From Irineochytrium annulatum (Eukaryota; Chytridiomycota; Chytridiomycetes; Chytridiales; Chytridiaceae), in contig JADGJL010000011.1 in the NCBI GenBank assembly GCA_027600665.1, positions 62,001 to 126,000 of the forward strand: a stretch of 64,000 nucleotides of DNA. The letters are read 5' to 3'. Below the pieces are notes generated by a model. The model was not told the origin of the DNA. It was given only the letters and a program-made list of their open reading frames with translations, and made no database searches. Shown piece after piece: positions 9,349-18,285 of the stretch. The translations under genes were made by a program, and so were the position numbers. Positions within the stretch are counted from its first letter, which is position 1. Every line of letters begins with the position of its first letter.

Positions 9349-10032
9349 TTATGATTTGGCTAGGGACAGACCGCCATCATACATCCGATAGACCTTGTCA
9401 CAATATTCAAGCATACGCTCATCATGGGTAACCATAATGGCCGCTTTTTGGCGTGATTTCACTTCTTGCGCGATTAGACTAACCACTTCATGGGCTCGTT
9501 TGGTGTCCAAACTGGCGGTTGGTTCATCGGCCAAGATGATGTTGGGATTATTCATTAACGAACGCGCAATGGCTGTGCGTTGTTTCTCACCACCGGATAA
9601 CTCTTCGGGAAAACTTTTCAACTTCAAACCTAGCCCCAGTTCTTCCAGCAGTTTGGTGGCAAATGCCTTATCCTCTTTTTTGACCGTTCCCGCCATTCTT
9701 TTTACAACTAACAGTTGATCGAGAACATTTAGATAGGGAACTAGATTGGAAGATTGCATAATAAATCCAACTTCTTGCAGCCGTATATTAGATAGCTCTT
9801 TCTCCGTAAGCTTCGAAATATGATTTCCGTTTAGTTGAATATCTCCTTCGGAGGCTTTCAGCATGGCCCCAGCAATAGACAAGAATGTACTTTTACCAGA
9901 ACCAGAAGGTCCAACGACAGCAACAAACTCCCCCGGTTCCACGGATATGGATACATGATCGAGCGCGGTGATCCGATTATTTCCTTCGGCATAATACATG
10001 GTGACTTCCCGCATGTGCAATCCCTTACTCAT
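9349..10032 (-). CDS. MacB/LolD-type ABC transporter ATP-binding protein
   Basis: ATPase subunit of a mechanotransmission-type exporter, 227 residues. It shows Walker A GPSGSGKST at 41-49, signature LSGGEKQR at 145-152, Walker B IILADEP at 165-171 and the switch His in MVTHDERM. Its ATG overlaps the stop codon of the permease gene (TAATG), so the two are translationally coupled. It is the last gene of the operon governed by the TetR operators at 11180-11252. Substrate unknown; peptide, lipid or antibiotic export is typical of the family. Confidence 0.92.
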   Translation of the reverse strand: MSKGLHMREVTMYYAEGNNRITALDHVSISVEPGEFVAVVGPSGSGKSTFLSIAGAMLKASEGDIQLNGNHISKLTEKELSNIRLQEVGFIMQSSNLVPYLNVLDQLLVVKRMAGTVKKEDKAFATKLLEELGLGLKLKSFPEELSGGEKQRTAIARSLMNNPNIILADEPTASLDTKRAHEVVSLIAQEVKSRQKAAIMVTHDERMLEYCDKVYRMYDGGLSLAKS

Positions 10033-11153
10033 TATTCAACCCTCCCGAGCGCCTTAAGCGGATCAATCTTCGTTATTTTGCGAACAGATACCAGTGAACT
10101 TAACATAGCGATAACCAGCAGGATAATAGAATAATTGAAGACAAGACTGGTCTCCAGCTTAAATGGCATTCCTTTTGGCATAATTGCTGCTGTCCCATAA
10201 GTCAGCAAGATTCCAACAACAATGCTAGTCAGGGAAAGGACAAACACTTGCGAGATAATGGCTTTTCCCAAGAAACGGTTGCTGGCACCGATCGCTTTCA
10301 TAATGCCAAACTGGTTGGTCTTTTGCATCGTAATGACATAGAAGAATACCCCGAGTACAAATGCAGAGATCGCGAGCAGAAAGGCAAGCATCATCAGAAT
10401 CGTTCCGTTCTCTTCTTTGTATCCTGGCATGCCTTGCACAGCTTCCGACCGGGTAACGGTATCCGTACTGGATAACTCTTTATTTATAGCTTCTGGATCA
10501 ATATTCTCGCCTTGTAACATGATCGCATTAACCGGTCCGGCAATTCCTTTATCTGAACCTGGAGCCGCAAAGGCAATCTTCCGCCATTCAGCCATTGGCG
10601 TAAATACGGATGCAACGTGGTTATAGGTCTGATTCTCCACAAATCCGATAATGGTCAATGATTCCGTCGTGCCATCCAGTTGAAAGGTGTCCCCGATATT
10701 ATAGCCCTCATCTTTTAGGGTCGAATTCACAACTACCCCGGTGGGATTCTCGGAAGACAGGCTTTCACCTTCTACAATTGCTGGCTCCAGGAAGCTTCCT
10801 GGGTTAATTCCTATAATCGCTATATCGACTTTATCTTCATTCTTGGTACTCGTTTCTTTCATTGCTGTTGCCATTGAACTACCCATAGGTGATGCAGCAT
10901 CCACATTAGGAAGTTGTTCCGCCTTCGCCACCAGTTGATCTGACAGCAGTGACTTGCTCATGGAAGACTGAGCCCCTTCTTCAAAGATGACATAATCAGC
11001 CTTCATGGTCTTGAATGTTGATGCGGCTAGTGTAGACAATCCATTTCCCAGACCGGATAAAATAAATACCAACCATGCCATGAGTACGAAGATGATGATA
11101 ATCATCAAAAACTTCATTTTACTATGCATTAGCTCCTTCATCGCTAAAAACAT
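10032..11153 (-). CDS. FtsX/MacB-type ABC transporter permease
   Basis: A 373-residue permease with the four-helix MacB layout. One helix lies near residues 13-35. A large extracytoplasmic MacB_PCD-type domain follows to about 250. Three more helices (LLAISAFVLGVFFYVITM, VLSLTSIVVGILLTYGTAA, SIILLVIAMLSSLVSV) precede the terminal KITKIDPLKALGRVE, the usual FtsX ending that contacts the ATPase. The ATG at 11153 is preceded by GAAGGAG, and operator O2 lies directly upstream of that ribosome site. Confidence 0.9.
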   Translation of the reverse strand: MFLAMKELMHSKMKFLMIIIIFVLMAWLVFILSGLGNGLSTLAASTFKTMKADYVIFEEGAQSSMSKSLLSDQLVAKAEQLPNVDAASPMGSSMATAMKETSTKNEDKVDIAIIGINPGSFLEPAIVEGESLSSENPTGVVVNSTLKDEGYNIGDTFQLDGTTESLTIIGFVENQTYNHVASVFTPMAEWRKIAFAAPGSDKGIAGPVNAIMLQGENIDPEAINKELSSTDTVTRSEAVQGMPGYKEENGTILMMLAFLLAISAFVLGVFFYVITMQKTNQFGIMKAIGASNRFLGKAIISQVFVLSLTSIVVGILLTYGTAAIMPKGMPFKLETSLVFNYSIILLVIAMLSSLVSVRKITKIDPLKALGRVE

Positions 11154-11179
11154 GATCTGTTCAACTCCTTCTCTTTTTT

Positions 11180-11193
11180 TGACACATGTGTCA
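11180..11193. promoter_or_regulatory. Operator O2, palindrome before the permease ribosome site
   Basis: TGACACATGTGTCA is a perfect palindrome, extended to TTTGACACATGTGTCAAA at 11178-11195. It lies in the leader just upstream of the permease Shine-Dalgarno. Probable TetR binding site. Confidence 0.65.
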
Positions 11194-11223
11194 AATTAGA
11201 TGCGCGGCCACGCGGTCTTCATC

Positions 11224-11253
11224 ATTAAACGACATAAATGACACTTGTGTCAA
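11224..11253 (-). promoter_or_regulatory. Exporter promoter with operator O1 over the -35
   Basis: On the minus strand TTGACA (11248-11253), an 18-bp spacer and TTTAAT (11224-11229) form a sigma-A promoter. The palindrome TGACACTTGTGTCA (11239-11252) covers the -35 and much of the spacer. It is the same motif as O2, 59 bp away centre to centre, which suits repression by the adjacent TetR protein. Confidence 0.6.
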
Positions 11254-11272
11254 ATTAAATCCAAGAACAAAG

Positions 11273-11839
11273 TTAGCTCTTGGCTCCTCCGATCCACATT
11301 TGGAACAGCAGCTTTCCCCAATCAGGCGTAGGGATATTCATCATGTTAGGCGTATTAATCAAGTTGAAGAATACACCAACAAGTACAGGTAGAGGGATAT
11401 CTTGCCGGAGGGCCTGATCCTGCTGTGCGCGTTCAAATAAGCGTGATAATTGAATTTTGAGGGTCTGATGTGCTTCCTCAATGAATTCAAGATCTCTCGC
11501 TGCTGCAGCAGAATTAGTCGTATTAATTTTGCTGGCATCTCCCAGAAGTTGATGGAGCGTCGATTCTTCTGCGTAGATCAGAAGCAGTTGCTCAAGAGCA
11601 TCCATGGGATCAGTCTCATCAACGGCTAATGAATTCTCCAACACGGTTGCTATTACGCGCTTCATACAAGCAGCAACAATCTCTTCTTTATTGGCGTAAT
11701 ATTGATATATCGTGCTTCGGGCTCCGGAGAGATGCTGTGAGAGCAGCTTGAGATGAAAACCGTCGTAGCCATGCTCCAGAATTAATTTCTTGGTCGTATC
11801 CAGTAGCTCTGTTTCGGTAAAAGATTGTTTTCTTCCCAT
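11273..11839 (-). CDS. TetR/AcrR-family regulator
   Basis: Ligand-responsive repressor, 188 residues. The N-terminal helix-turn-helix lies at about 10-55, with recognition helix region SGARSTIYQYYANKEEIVAACM. The C-terminal helical ligand domain shows no recognisable effector signature. It is immediately upstream of, and co-oriented with, the MacB-like permease/ATPase pair. Two copies of a TGACAC-GTGTCA palindrome lie between them, so it most likely represses the exporter. I see no copy of the palindrome before its own start, so autoregulation is not supported. Confidence 0.9.
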   Translation of the reverse strand: MGRKQSFTETELLDTTKKLILEHGYDGFHLKLLSQHLSGARSTIYQYYANKEEIVAACMKRVIATVLENSLAVDETDPMDALEQLLLIYAEESTLHQLLGDASKINTTNSAAAARDLEFIEEAHQTLKIQLSRLFERAQQDQALRQDIPLPVLVGVFFNLINTPNMMNIPTPDWGKLLFQMWIGGAKS

Positions 11840-12086
11840 TGAATCTCTTCCTTTTTCTCATCTATAAAATCTGTATTGTATTCATAATACCTTATATATG
11901 TGATGCTTTGGATTTCGCTGATATATATTCAGTTTAGCATAACATAACATAAGCTCCTATGTGAGCTGTTGAACATAGATTCACCCCTGTCCCTGTCAGG
12001 GTAAAAATAATCACTTCCCATAATGCTTGTAACTTGTAACAAAGGAGTGAAGATAAATCGTTTATAAAGCAGCACCTTATCTACTT

Positions 12087-12893
12087 ATGTTAGGTATTTT
12101 TATCGTCATTTTGGATGGGTTGTGGATCGTGGATGTAGCTGACTCTTATGATCTCTACCCTGGATCAGCATGGGCCCTTTTGGCAATCGGATTATGCATG
12201 ATGATATTCGCTTATATCATGATTCAGCATAAACGGAAGCAAGAAGCTCCAATGAAGGATGAAGTTCTAGAAATACATGCTGAGAGGGTGCCTGCACAGC
12301 AATTCGTGAATCGAATGTGGAAAGACCGAGAGGCTGTAGGCGGCAGACTGATTTTGTCTCTCCTAATCATCCATGCAATTATCGCTGTCTTTCACCTCGG
12401 TCTGGCTTTACGTATGGTACAGATCACCATATTCGTGGGCATCATTTGCTTCTCGTTTTTCTACATTATGAATGATGACAGGGGAGACCTGAAGGAGCAA
12501 GAGGCGGATTTAAAGCCTGAAAGTCATTTTATGCAAACCTTTATGCGTCTGATTGATTACAGGCAACATCCTTTTAGTCTAGGACTTCTTGTGTTTCTAC
12601 TCATTGTGCTTACATTCCTGATTTCAAAATGGTTCGGGTGGGAGATCAGCTTTGATACAGGTGGGAATCCGCTCTATGTCATGAGTCTACCGACTTCTGC
12701 CGTTATATTATCAGGTCTAGCCTTTGCTTGCGGACTGATCTATATCAATCAGCATTGTGATTTCTTCGGGCTTCGCCAAACAGATCAGGGTGCGTACAGG
12801 CTGTTTCAGATTCATTTCTATGAAATTATTGCTTGCGGGGCTTCCTTTTTCATCTGGCTGGGAATTATTATTCTAAGTTGGTTTTTTGCCTAG
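12087..12893 (+). CDS. Hypothetical polytopic membrane protein
   Basis: Family not recognised. At least 268 residues with about seven hydrophobic segments, near 2-20, 28-46, 88-105, 108-127, 163-186, 203-222 and 243-267. A charged cytoplasmic loop lies at 47-85. The start is doubtful. ATG 12087 has no ribosome site, whereas AAAGGAG at 12041-12047 is ideally placed for an ATC codon at 12057 in the same frame, which would add ten residues (IVYKAAPYLL). A shared terminator follows at 12975-13015. Confidence 0.7.
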   Translation: MLGIFIVILDGLWIVDVADSYDLYPGSAWALLAIGLCMMIFAYIMIQHKRKQEAPMKDEVLEIHAERVPAQQFVNRMWKDREAVGGRLILSLLIIHAIIAVFHLGLALRMVQITIFVGIICFSFFYIMNDDRGDLKEQEADLKPESHFMQTFMRLIDYRQHPFSLGLLVFLLIVLTFLISKWFGWEISFDTGGNPLYVMSLPTSAVILSGLAFACGLIYINQHCDFFGLRQTDQGAYRLFQIHFYEIIACGASFFIWLGIIILSWFFA

Positions 12894-12974
12894 ATGGTTG
12901 GGGTTGGATACGGTGGGTGATAAAAATAAGCGTATGTTGTTCCCTTGAGATAGGTTGGCGTGGATGACACATAC

Positions 12975-13015
12975 AAAAAGGCAAACCCATGAACTAAAAA
13001 AGGGTTTGCCTTTTT
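12975..13015. terminator. Bidirectional terminator
   Basis: AAAGGCAAACCC and GGGTTTGCCTTTTT form a strong stem with A-rich and T-rich flanks. It lies between the convergent membrane-protein gene and the PdxA-family gene. Confidence 0.8.
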
Positions 13016-13065
13016 CTTTCTGATCTTACGATCAGACTCACGCATGTACCGGATGAATCTTGGTG

Positions 13066-14067
13066 TTATCCCTGATCCTTCGGTGCCAGCTCAATGGCGG
13101 AGCGGATGGCAGCCAGCATGCTTTTGTCATCGGCGATGTTCTTGCCTGCGATGTCGAAGGCTGTACCGTGGTCAACCGACGTACGAATGATTCCGCCCTT
13201 CAGACCAACGGTGATGTTCACGCCTTCCTCGATGCCCATTACCTTAATTGGCGCATGGCCTTGGTCGTGATAGCAAGCTACAACGATATCGAAGTCGCCG
13301 CGGCCAGCGCGGAAGAAGAGTGTGTCCGCCGGGAGTGGACCAACAACGTTAATGCCTTCCTGCTGCGCACGCTCAATGCCGGGCTGCAGTTTCTCTTCTT
13401 CCTCTCCGTTGCCGAACAGTCCGTTCTCTCCGGCATGAGGATTGATTCCGCATACGGCTACGCGCGGATTCTCAAAGCCTGCTTTTTTCAACGTATCATG
13501 GGCAAGCTTCACAACGGTGTAGGTTCTTTCCGGGTTAATACTCGCGATGGCATCAATCAGACCCATGTGTGTCGTCAGGTGAATGACTCTCAGATTAGGC
13601 GTCGTCAGCATCATCGAGAAGTCCTGCGTATCCGTCAGGTCCGCCAGAATTTCGGTGTGGCCTGGATATAGGTGCCCTCCTTGATGCAGGGCTTCCTTGT
13701 TCAAAGGTGCTGTGCAGATGGAGTGAATCTGGTGTTTTTTGGCCAGATCAATGGCTTTGGCGAGAAACTGGAATGCTGCATCCCCAGCCACGGCAGATAC
13801 TTTGCCGTATTCCAAGTCCGCAGGGACAAGGTTCAAATCAATCACATCTACAGTACCGAATTCATACTTGGCTTCGGAAGGCTCTTGAATCGCGTTAACG
13901 TTCAGACTTGAGCCGATGATCGGCAGTACGCGCTCCAGAATCTTCGCATCACCAATCACGAGTGGATTGCACTGATCATACATCTCTTGATGACCCAGTG
14001 CTTTCATAATAATCTCCGGTCCAATACCTGCTGCGTCGCCCATCGTAATTCCGATTGTAGGTTTCAT
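13066..14067 (-). CDS. pdxA2: PdxA-family 4-phospho-D-threonate/erythronate dehydrogenase
   Basis: NAD-dependent oxidative decarboxylase, 333 residues, with PdxA hallmarks GITMGDAAGIGPEI, GHTEILADLT and CYHDQGHAPIK. Its partner is a DUF1537 four-carbon acid sugar kinase whose stop codon overlaps its start (ATGA at 14064-14067). In that context PdxA-family enzymes are known to oxidise the 4-phosphates of D-threonate or D-erythronate to dihydroxyacetone phosphate and CO2, rather than to make pyridoxal phosphate. Which four-carbon acid is used cannot be read from the sequence. Last gene of the operon. Confidence 0.9.
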   Translation of the reverse strand: MKPTIGITMGDAAGIGPEIIMKALGHQEMYDQCNPLVIGDAKILERVLPIIGSSLNVNAIQEPSEAKYEFGTVDVIDLNLVPADLEYGKVSAVAGDAAFQFLAKAIDLAKKHQIHSICTAPLNKEALHQGGHLYPGHTEILADLTDTQDFSMMLTTPNLRVIHLTTHMGLIDAIASINPERTYTVVKLAHDTLKKAGFENPRVAVCGINPHAGENGLFGNGEEEEKLQPGIERAQQEGINVVGPLPADTLFFRAGRGDFDIVVACYHDQGHAPIKVMGIEEGVNITVGLKGGIIRTSVDHGTAFDIAGKNIADDKSMLAAIRSAIELAPKDQG

Positions 14068-15359
14068 ACGAGAATACCTCCTTTTAATTTTTGAATCGCA
14101 TGGATAAAGACATCTGGTTTGCCGAATCCGCCTGCTTTGGTAATCACATGCAGATCATCAATGCCTATAAACTTGGAGATCGGCACGCCGATTTCAAGCT
14201 CATCCAGCAGCTCGAAGCCGCTAATATTCCATTTCAGACAGATTTGTTTTGCCGTATCGCCACCAGTCATGGAGACACCCTTGAATAGTCCCTCTTCCAA
14301 TAGTCTGGCACAGATCTCACCCATCGCGAGTACAATTTCATTGCTAACTTCGGTGTGATTAAGTCCCCGAACTTCGCCCGTGGCACGAGCCAATTCAATA
14401 TCAATCTGTTCAGCGGTGGAGTAAAGGACGACATCTTGTCCTTCCAGCGCTTTGTCGCGGACCTCGTTATAGACACGTTCCATCTCTTCTGCACGGTCTG
14501 CGGTCGCGGATACCGCTTTGAAGGAGTGGAAGGAGACAGAAGCCACGCGGGATTTGCGCAGCAAGCGACTCAACTGCTCGCGCGAATTTTTGTTTACACT
14601 GCCCACCACCGTCAGGATTGGACCCGGATTCTCGGGTATGGTTAGCGCGGTAGACTTGGATTCAAGTGCAAAGTGAGCAGGGAGGTAGTTGGCAATACCC
14701 GCTGAGCCTGCCCAGGCAAAGGTATAATCCAACTCGCGAGTCATCTGTAGTACCAGCTCCAGATGGCTTTCCTCGGTGGAGTCTACCAGGACGTAAGGAG
14801 TATTGTTTTCCTTCAACTGTTTCAGCTTGGCACAAAGATGATGCTGGCCGGCTTCCAGATCGGCGACGGTGATCTCGCCAACTTCGTACTTGGTTTGAAG
14901 TTTCAATAAGTCCGGAAGGTAGGAAATCGTTACAGGTGTCTTCGGATCATGGGCAATTTCAGTATCTGCCAGTGGAACGCCATTCAGGTAATGAATTCCG
15001 TTCAGAATAGTCCGGTTATTTTTCGGATATCCTGGAGCAATCATCATAAAATCAGGCTTAACTACATCATACACAGCATCAATCTCGATGCCGATATTGC
15101 CGCGCATGGTGGAGTCCATCTTTTTGAAAATCGTCTCAAATCCATTATTCGTTAGCAACTCAGCAGCCCGATATACACGATCATACGCTTCCTGCGGAGA
15201 TATGGAACGACTATCTGTATCAAAGACGACAGCATCGTATTGTGTAAGAGGTTCTTCATTCATATTAAAAAGAACACTGGTTTTCAAGCCATGGCGGGCA
15301 AGCTGCACCCCGCTGTCATTGGCACCGGTCAAATCATCTGCAATAATGGCTAATTTCAT
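14064..15359 (-). CDS. DUF1537 four-carbon acid sugar kinase (DtnK/OtnK/LtnK-like)
   Basis: Kinase of 431 residues that phosphorylates a four-carbon sugar acid at O4. The N-terminal substrate domain opens with MKLAIIADDLTGANDSGV. The C-terminal nucleotide domain shows the Gly-rich VSMTGGDTAKQI. The frame extends upstream to a GTG, but AAGGAGGG falls between that codon and ATG 15359, so 15359 is the real start. It overlaps pdxA2 by 4 bp and follows the permease by about 90 bp. Confidence 0.9.
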   Translation of the reverse strand: MKLAIIADDLTGANDSGVQLARHGLKTSVLFNMNEEPLTQYDAVVFDTDSRSISPQEAYDRVYRAAELLTNNGFETIFKKMDSTMRGNIGIEIDAVYDVVKPDFMMIAPGYPKNNRTILNGIHYLNGVPLADTEIAHDPKTPVTISYLPDLLKLQTKYEVGEITVADLEAGQHHLCAKLKQLKENNTPYVLVDSTEESHLELVLQMTRELDYTFAWAGSAGIANYLPAHFALESKSTALTIPENPGPILTVVGSVNKNSREQLSRLLRKSRVASVSFHSFKAVSATADRAEEMERVYNEVRDKALEGQDVVLYSTAEQIDIELARATGEVRGLNHTEVSNEIVLAMGEICARLLEEGLFKGVSMTGGDTAKQICLKWNISGFELLDELEIGVPISKFIGIDDLHVITKAGGFGKPDVFIHAIQKLKGGILV

Positions 15360-15448
15360 GCAGTCATCCCTCCTTGTAAGCACAATTTTATAAAAAGTCC
15401 GTTCGGATTAGATTGTCAATTAAATTCATCAGATCAGATCAAAATCAT

Positions 15449-16435
15449 TTATGTGGTTGGTCGTTGATTGTATTTCTCGACGCCACCTGATTTCTCCAGT
15501 CGTTTGGAGAGGAACCCGATGAAGATCGGTAACAGGATAGCTGTCGTTACAACGCTCGCCGCAATTTGCACCGTAGCAATCTCCGCAATCGGGCCAAATG
15601 AAGCATTAGCAGCCACGATGGCAGCAGGTGTACCTACCGCATTGCCGGCTGTTGAACCTTCGGAAGCACCAACAATCGGGTTCCAGCCAATGGCTTTGAA
15701 CAAGAAGTATCCGATTCCGCCTGTGAGAAGCACGGTTAGAACACCAAGCAGAATGCCACCTAGACCACCTTGGATGATGGAGGAGAAGTTGATTCCCATA
15801 CCCAGGGAGAATGCAAAGAACGGAACAAGTTTGTCACTGCCTTTGTAAAGCCAATCCCCCAGATTACGGTCCAGATTACCAATAATGACACCAACGATGA
15901 GTGGAAGCAATACAGCAACGAATGCCATCGGGGAGAACATGCCGTTCGCAAAGCCCATTGCACCAAAGATCGAGAGCGCTACCATGGTCAGGAATGGACC
16001 ATCACTGAGCGCGAGGAAAGGGTAAGCTGCCTTGTCATCTTCTTTACCGTATTGACCAGCGAGTGCGATGTAAAGACCACCGTTAGAGTTGGTCATCGCA
16101 GCGATAATGGCAAGTGGGGCCAGACCCAGGAATAAACCGCTTGAATCCGCAAACAAAATAGCGATAAAACCAAGGCCTGCACCAATCACCCATTTGAACG
16201 TAAGCAAGGTCAAACCTTTGCCGACAGATGAACCTGCCGTTTTGAACGTAATCTGTGTACCGGCAATTAAGAGGAACAGCGCAATCAGCGTACTGGCACT
16301 ATTAACGAAGAGAGCTTCCGTGAATCCACCAATGCGCAGAGCATTCGGGAAGAATGTATTGATCGTTGCACCAAGCAGCAGGGGGACAACCATCATACCG
16401 CCAGGGATGCGATCTAAAGTTGCTTTAATGTTCAT
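15449..16435 (-). CDS. KdgT-family 2-keto-3-deoxygluconate-type permease
   Basis: A 328-residue permease with about ten hydrophobic segments and the KdgT family pattern (IPGGMMVVPLLLGATINTFFPNA near the start, GFLSKRLEKSGG at the end). KdgT imports acidic sugars with protons. Placed before a four-carbon acid kinase and PdxA2, it probably imports threonate or erythronate. The ribosome site AAGGAG precedes the ATG. It is the first gene of the catabolic operon, separated from the regulator by a terminator and a promoter region holding a 15-bp palindrome. Confidence 0.88.
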   Translation of the reverse strand: MNIKATLDRIPGGMMVVPLLLGATINTFFPNALRIGGFTEALFVNSASTLIALFLLIAGTQITFKTAGSSVGKGLTLLTFKWVIGAGLGFIAILFADSSGLFLGLAPLAIIAAMTNSNGGLYIALAGQYGKEDDKAAYPFLALSDGPFLTMVALSIFGAMGFANGMFSPMAFVAVLLPLIVGVIIGNLDRNLGDWLYKGSDKLVPFFAFSLGMGINFSSIIQGGLGGILLGVLTVLLTGGIGYFLFKAIGWNPIVGASEGSTAGNAVGTPAAIVAANASFGPIAEIATVQIAASVVTTAILLPIFIGFLSKRLEKSGGVEKYNQRPTT

Positions 16436-16487
16436 AGTAGTTAGCTCCTTATGAAGTAATCGTTTTTATGAAGCGCTTGCAGGGATT

Positions 16488-16530
16488 ATATTATCCCATA
16501 TCGTTTAATATAGCAACAATAAATTATTGT
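16488..16530 (-). promoter_or_regulatory. Control region of the sugar-acid operon
   Basis: ACAATAAATTATTGT at 16516-16530 is a perfect 7-1-7 palindrome and a candidate operator. A TATAAT-like -10 lies at the 16490s inside a GGGAT/ATCCC inverted repeat. Just downstream, GAAGCGCTTGCA resembles an imperfect cre. I found no GG/GC -24/-12 element. Confidence 0.4.
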
Positions 16531-16581
16531 AAATTTTAAATAAGTATTATAGTGTTTAAAAATGCAACACAACAAGGCGAT

Positions 16582-16621
16582 AAAAAAGACGCAAACTTAA
16601 AGTTAATCTTTAAGTTTACGC
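16582..16621 (-). terminator. Terminator of the PrpR-N regulator gene
   Basis: AAACTTAAAG and CTTTAAGTTT form a perfect 10-bp stem around TTAAT, extended by GCG pairing. Six T follow on the minus strand. The stem includes the last codons of the regulator. Confidence 0.75.
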
Positions 16622-18285
16622 CATAATGTGGCCCGGTTAATCCCCAGACGCTCCGCAGCCTTCGATTGATTGTTGTTTTCCTCCTGAAGCACAATCTGAA
16701 TCACTTCTTTTTCGATCTCCTTCAGCGTACCGTTCAACTTCATTGGACTTGAAGAAGGTTGCTGATCCAGCAAGCGGGATAAGGTAGCGGTGGAGATGAC
16801 ATACTCCTGCTCATTGAGTGCAACCTGCTTGATCAGATGTTTCAGTTGGTTGACATTCATATGTGTGATCTGTTCTTGGATCAGCTGCAGTGCATCTTCT
16901 TTTATTCTAACCGCAGTAGTTCCGTACTTCTGGTAATTTCCCGTAAGAAAATGCTGCATCAGTGGGGCCAGATCTTCTGGTCTATCCGCAAGATTTGGCA
17001 TCATGATTGTATTAAGCTCCAGATCGAGTGACCAATGTGGGTTCAATGCCTGCTCCCCAAGTATAAACACCCCAATCCGGTTATGAAGGCAGCTCTGGAT
17101 AAAGGAGAGCAACTCCGGATCTTCCATACGTGTCTCCATGTGGTTAATCTCTACATTTCGAACCTTGGCGAGTGGTATCTTGTGCAAATGACCGGAAGGC
17201 ACTTGTGAGAGATCGATCTGTAATAACAGTCCGCCGGCAGAGTACATCTGATGAATATGTTTGACTAGAAAAGATTTACCGGAATCCGCCTCACCCAGCA
17301 GATAGATCGGTTCATGATTCTCGTAAAGTGCCCGAATGTTCTTTAATACCGCCTGCATGGCAGGGGATTCGGCAACGATAGGCTCCATCGATGCGTCCGT
17401 GAACGTTGTTATGCCGAATTGTGCAAAGGCATAGGGTTGTCCTTTTTCCAGCATGTATACCTTGTAGTTCTTGTTGTCCAGGGTCGTTTCATAGGCGTTA
17501 ACCGTGAGCTGGTAATCGTCCACCATGAACACATTTTGGACCTGGGATTGGTGGAATTCCAGACTCGTGTTGGTCAGATACATGTGATTTTCGGTCAGCG
17601 GATTGTTCTCAAAGTCGGTCAGGTTCTCGAATACGACTTCATTCCGTTCATTTAAAATAAGCAAATTCGGATGTTCCCGTGTAACCAGGTCATTCAGTAT
17701 GATCGATATCGCATGATTTTTGCTCAAATAACGGTAGACCAACTGCGCATCTGCCATCGCTCTAAGGATGGATTCCTGACCGGATTGGATTAACAATCCC
17801 TCCAGACCATAGGTCTTCGCGGTGTTGACGGTGATCACATCCCCGACAATTTGGCGGTACCCGGAAGCTTTCAACTCCAGGAGCAATCGTGCCACATCTT
17901 CCGAGCTATGTATGGTATAGACCTTGAGAGGCAGATCCATCAGATCAATAATCGATTGTGCACCAGAGGTGATGTTGGAGAAACCCACAATGGCCGTCTG
18001 ACCGTTAAACTGGCTTGCCAGGGTAAGTGAACGAATCATATCATAACCCGATAACTGCACATCAATGACAGGAATGGTCACTGCTTTTTTAATCAATTGG
18101 GCGGTACCGCCGCGGCTAATGATAATCTCTGCCCCATTTTTCTCAGCTTGGGTTGCTAGCTCCACGCCTTTCGCCAAGTCGCCCACGTCTGTCTGAATGG
18201 TTAACTGGGGAAAACGGGGAATGCACTCTTGTATAATAGGAATCATCGATTCGTAGGGAGCAATAAAGTGAACTCGTGTACGCAT
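16603..18285 (-). CDS. PrpR-N/AAA+/Fis-type regulator lacking sigma-54 contact motif
   Basis: A 560-residue regulator. Residues about 1-180 are a PrpR-N sensor (IISRGGTAQLIKK, PVIDVQLSGYD). A PAS-like middle follows, then an AAA+ relic with Walker A-like GEADSGKS near residue 325. A C-terminal Fis-type helix-turn-helix (NNNQSKAAERLGINRATLWRKLKD) ends the protein. The GAFTGA loop that contacts sigma-54 is absent, the Walker B region is GVFILGEQ instead of a LFLDE-type strand, and the AAA+ part is shortened. It probably acts without sigma-54, consistent with no -24/-12 site before the permease. It most likely senses the four-carbon acid or its phosphate and controls the downstream operon. Confidence 0.82.
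   Translation of the reverse strand: MRTRVHFIAPYESMIPIIQECIPRFPQLTIQTDVGDLAKGVELATQAEKNGAEIIISRGGTAQLIKKAVTIPVIDVQLSGYDMIRSLTLASQFNGQTAIVGFSNITSGAQSIIDLMDLPLKVYTIHSSEDVARLLLELKASGYRQIVGDVITVNTAKTYGLEGLLIQSGQESILRAMADAQLVYRYLSKNHAISIILNDLVTREHPNLLILNERNEVVFENLTDFENNPLTENHMYLTNTSLEFHQSQVQNVFMVDDYQLTVNAYETTLDNKNYKVYMLEKGQPYAFAQFGITTFTDASMEPIVAESPAMQAVLKNIRALYENHEPIYLLGEADSGKSFLVKHIHQMYSAGGLLLQIDLSQVPSGHLHKIPLAKVRNVEINHMETRMEDPELLSFIQSCLHNRIGVFILGEQALNPHWSLDLELNTIMMPNLADRPEDLAPLMQHFLTGNYQKYGTTAVRIKEDALQLIQEQITHMNVNQLKHLIKQVALNEQEYVISTATLSRLLDQQPSSSPMKLNGTLKEIEKEVIQIVLQEENNNQSKAAERLGINRATLWRKLKD

Noticed and set aside
16436..16600. Sigma-54 promoter before the KdgT permease gene
   Set aside because: A TTGCA is present, but no GG pair at the proper distance; the regulator also lacks GAFTGA.
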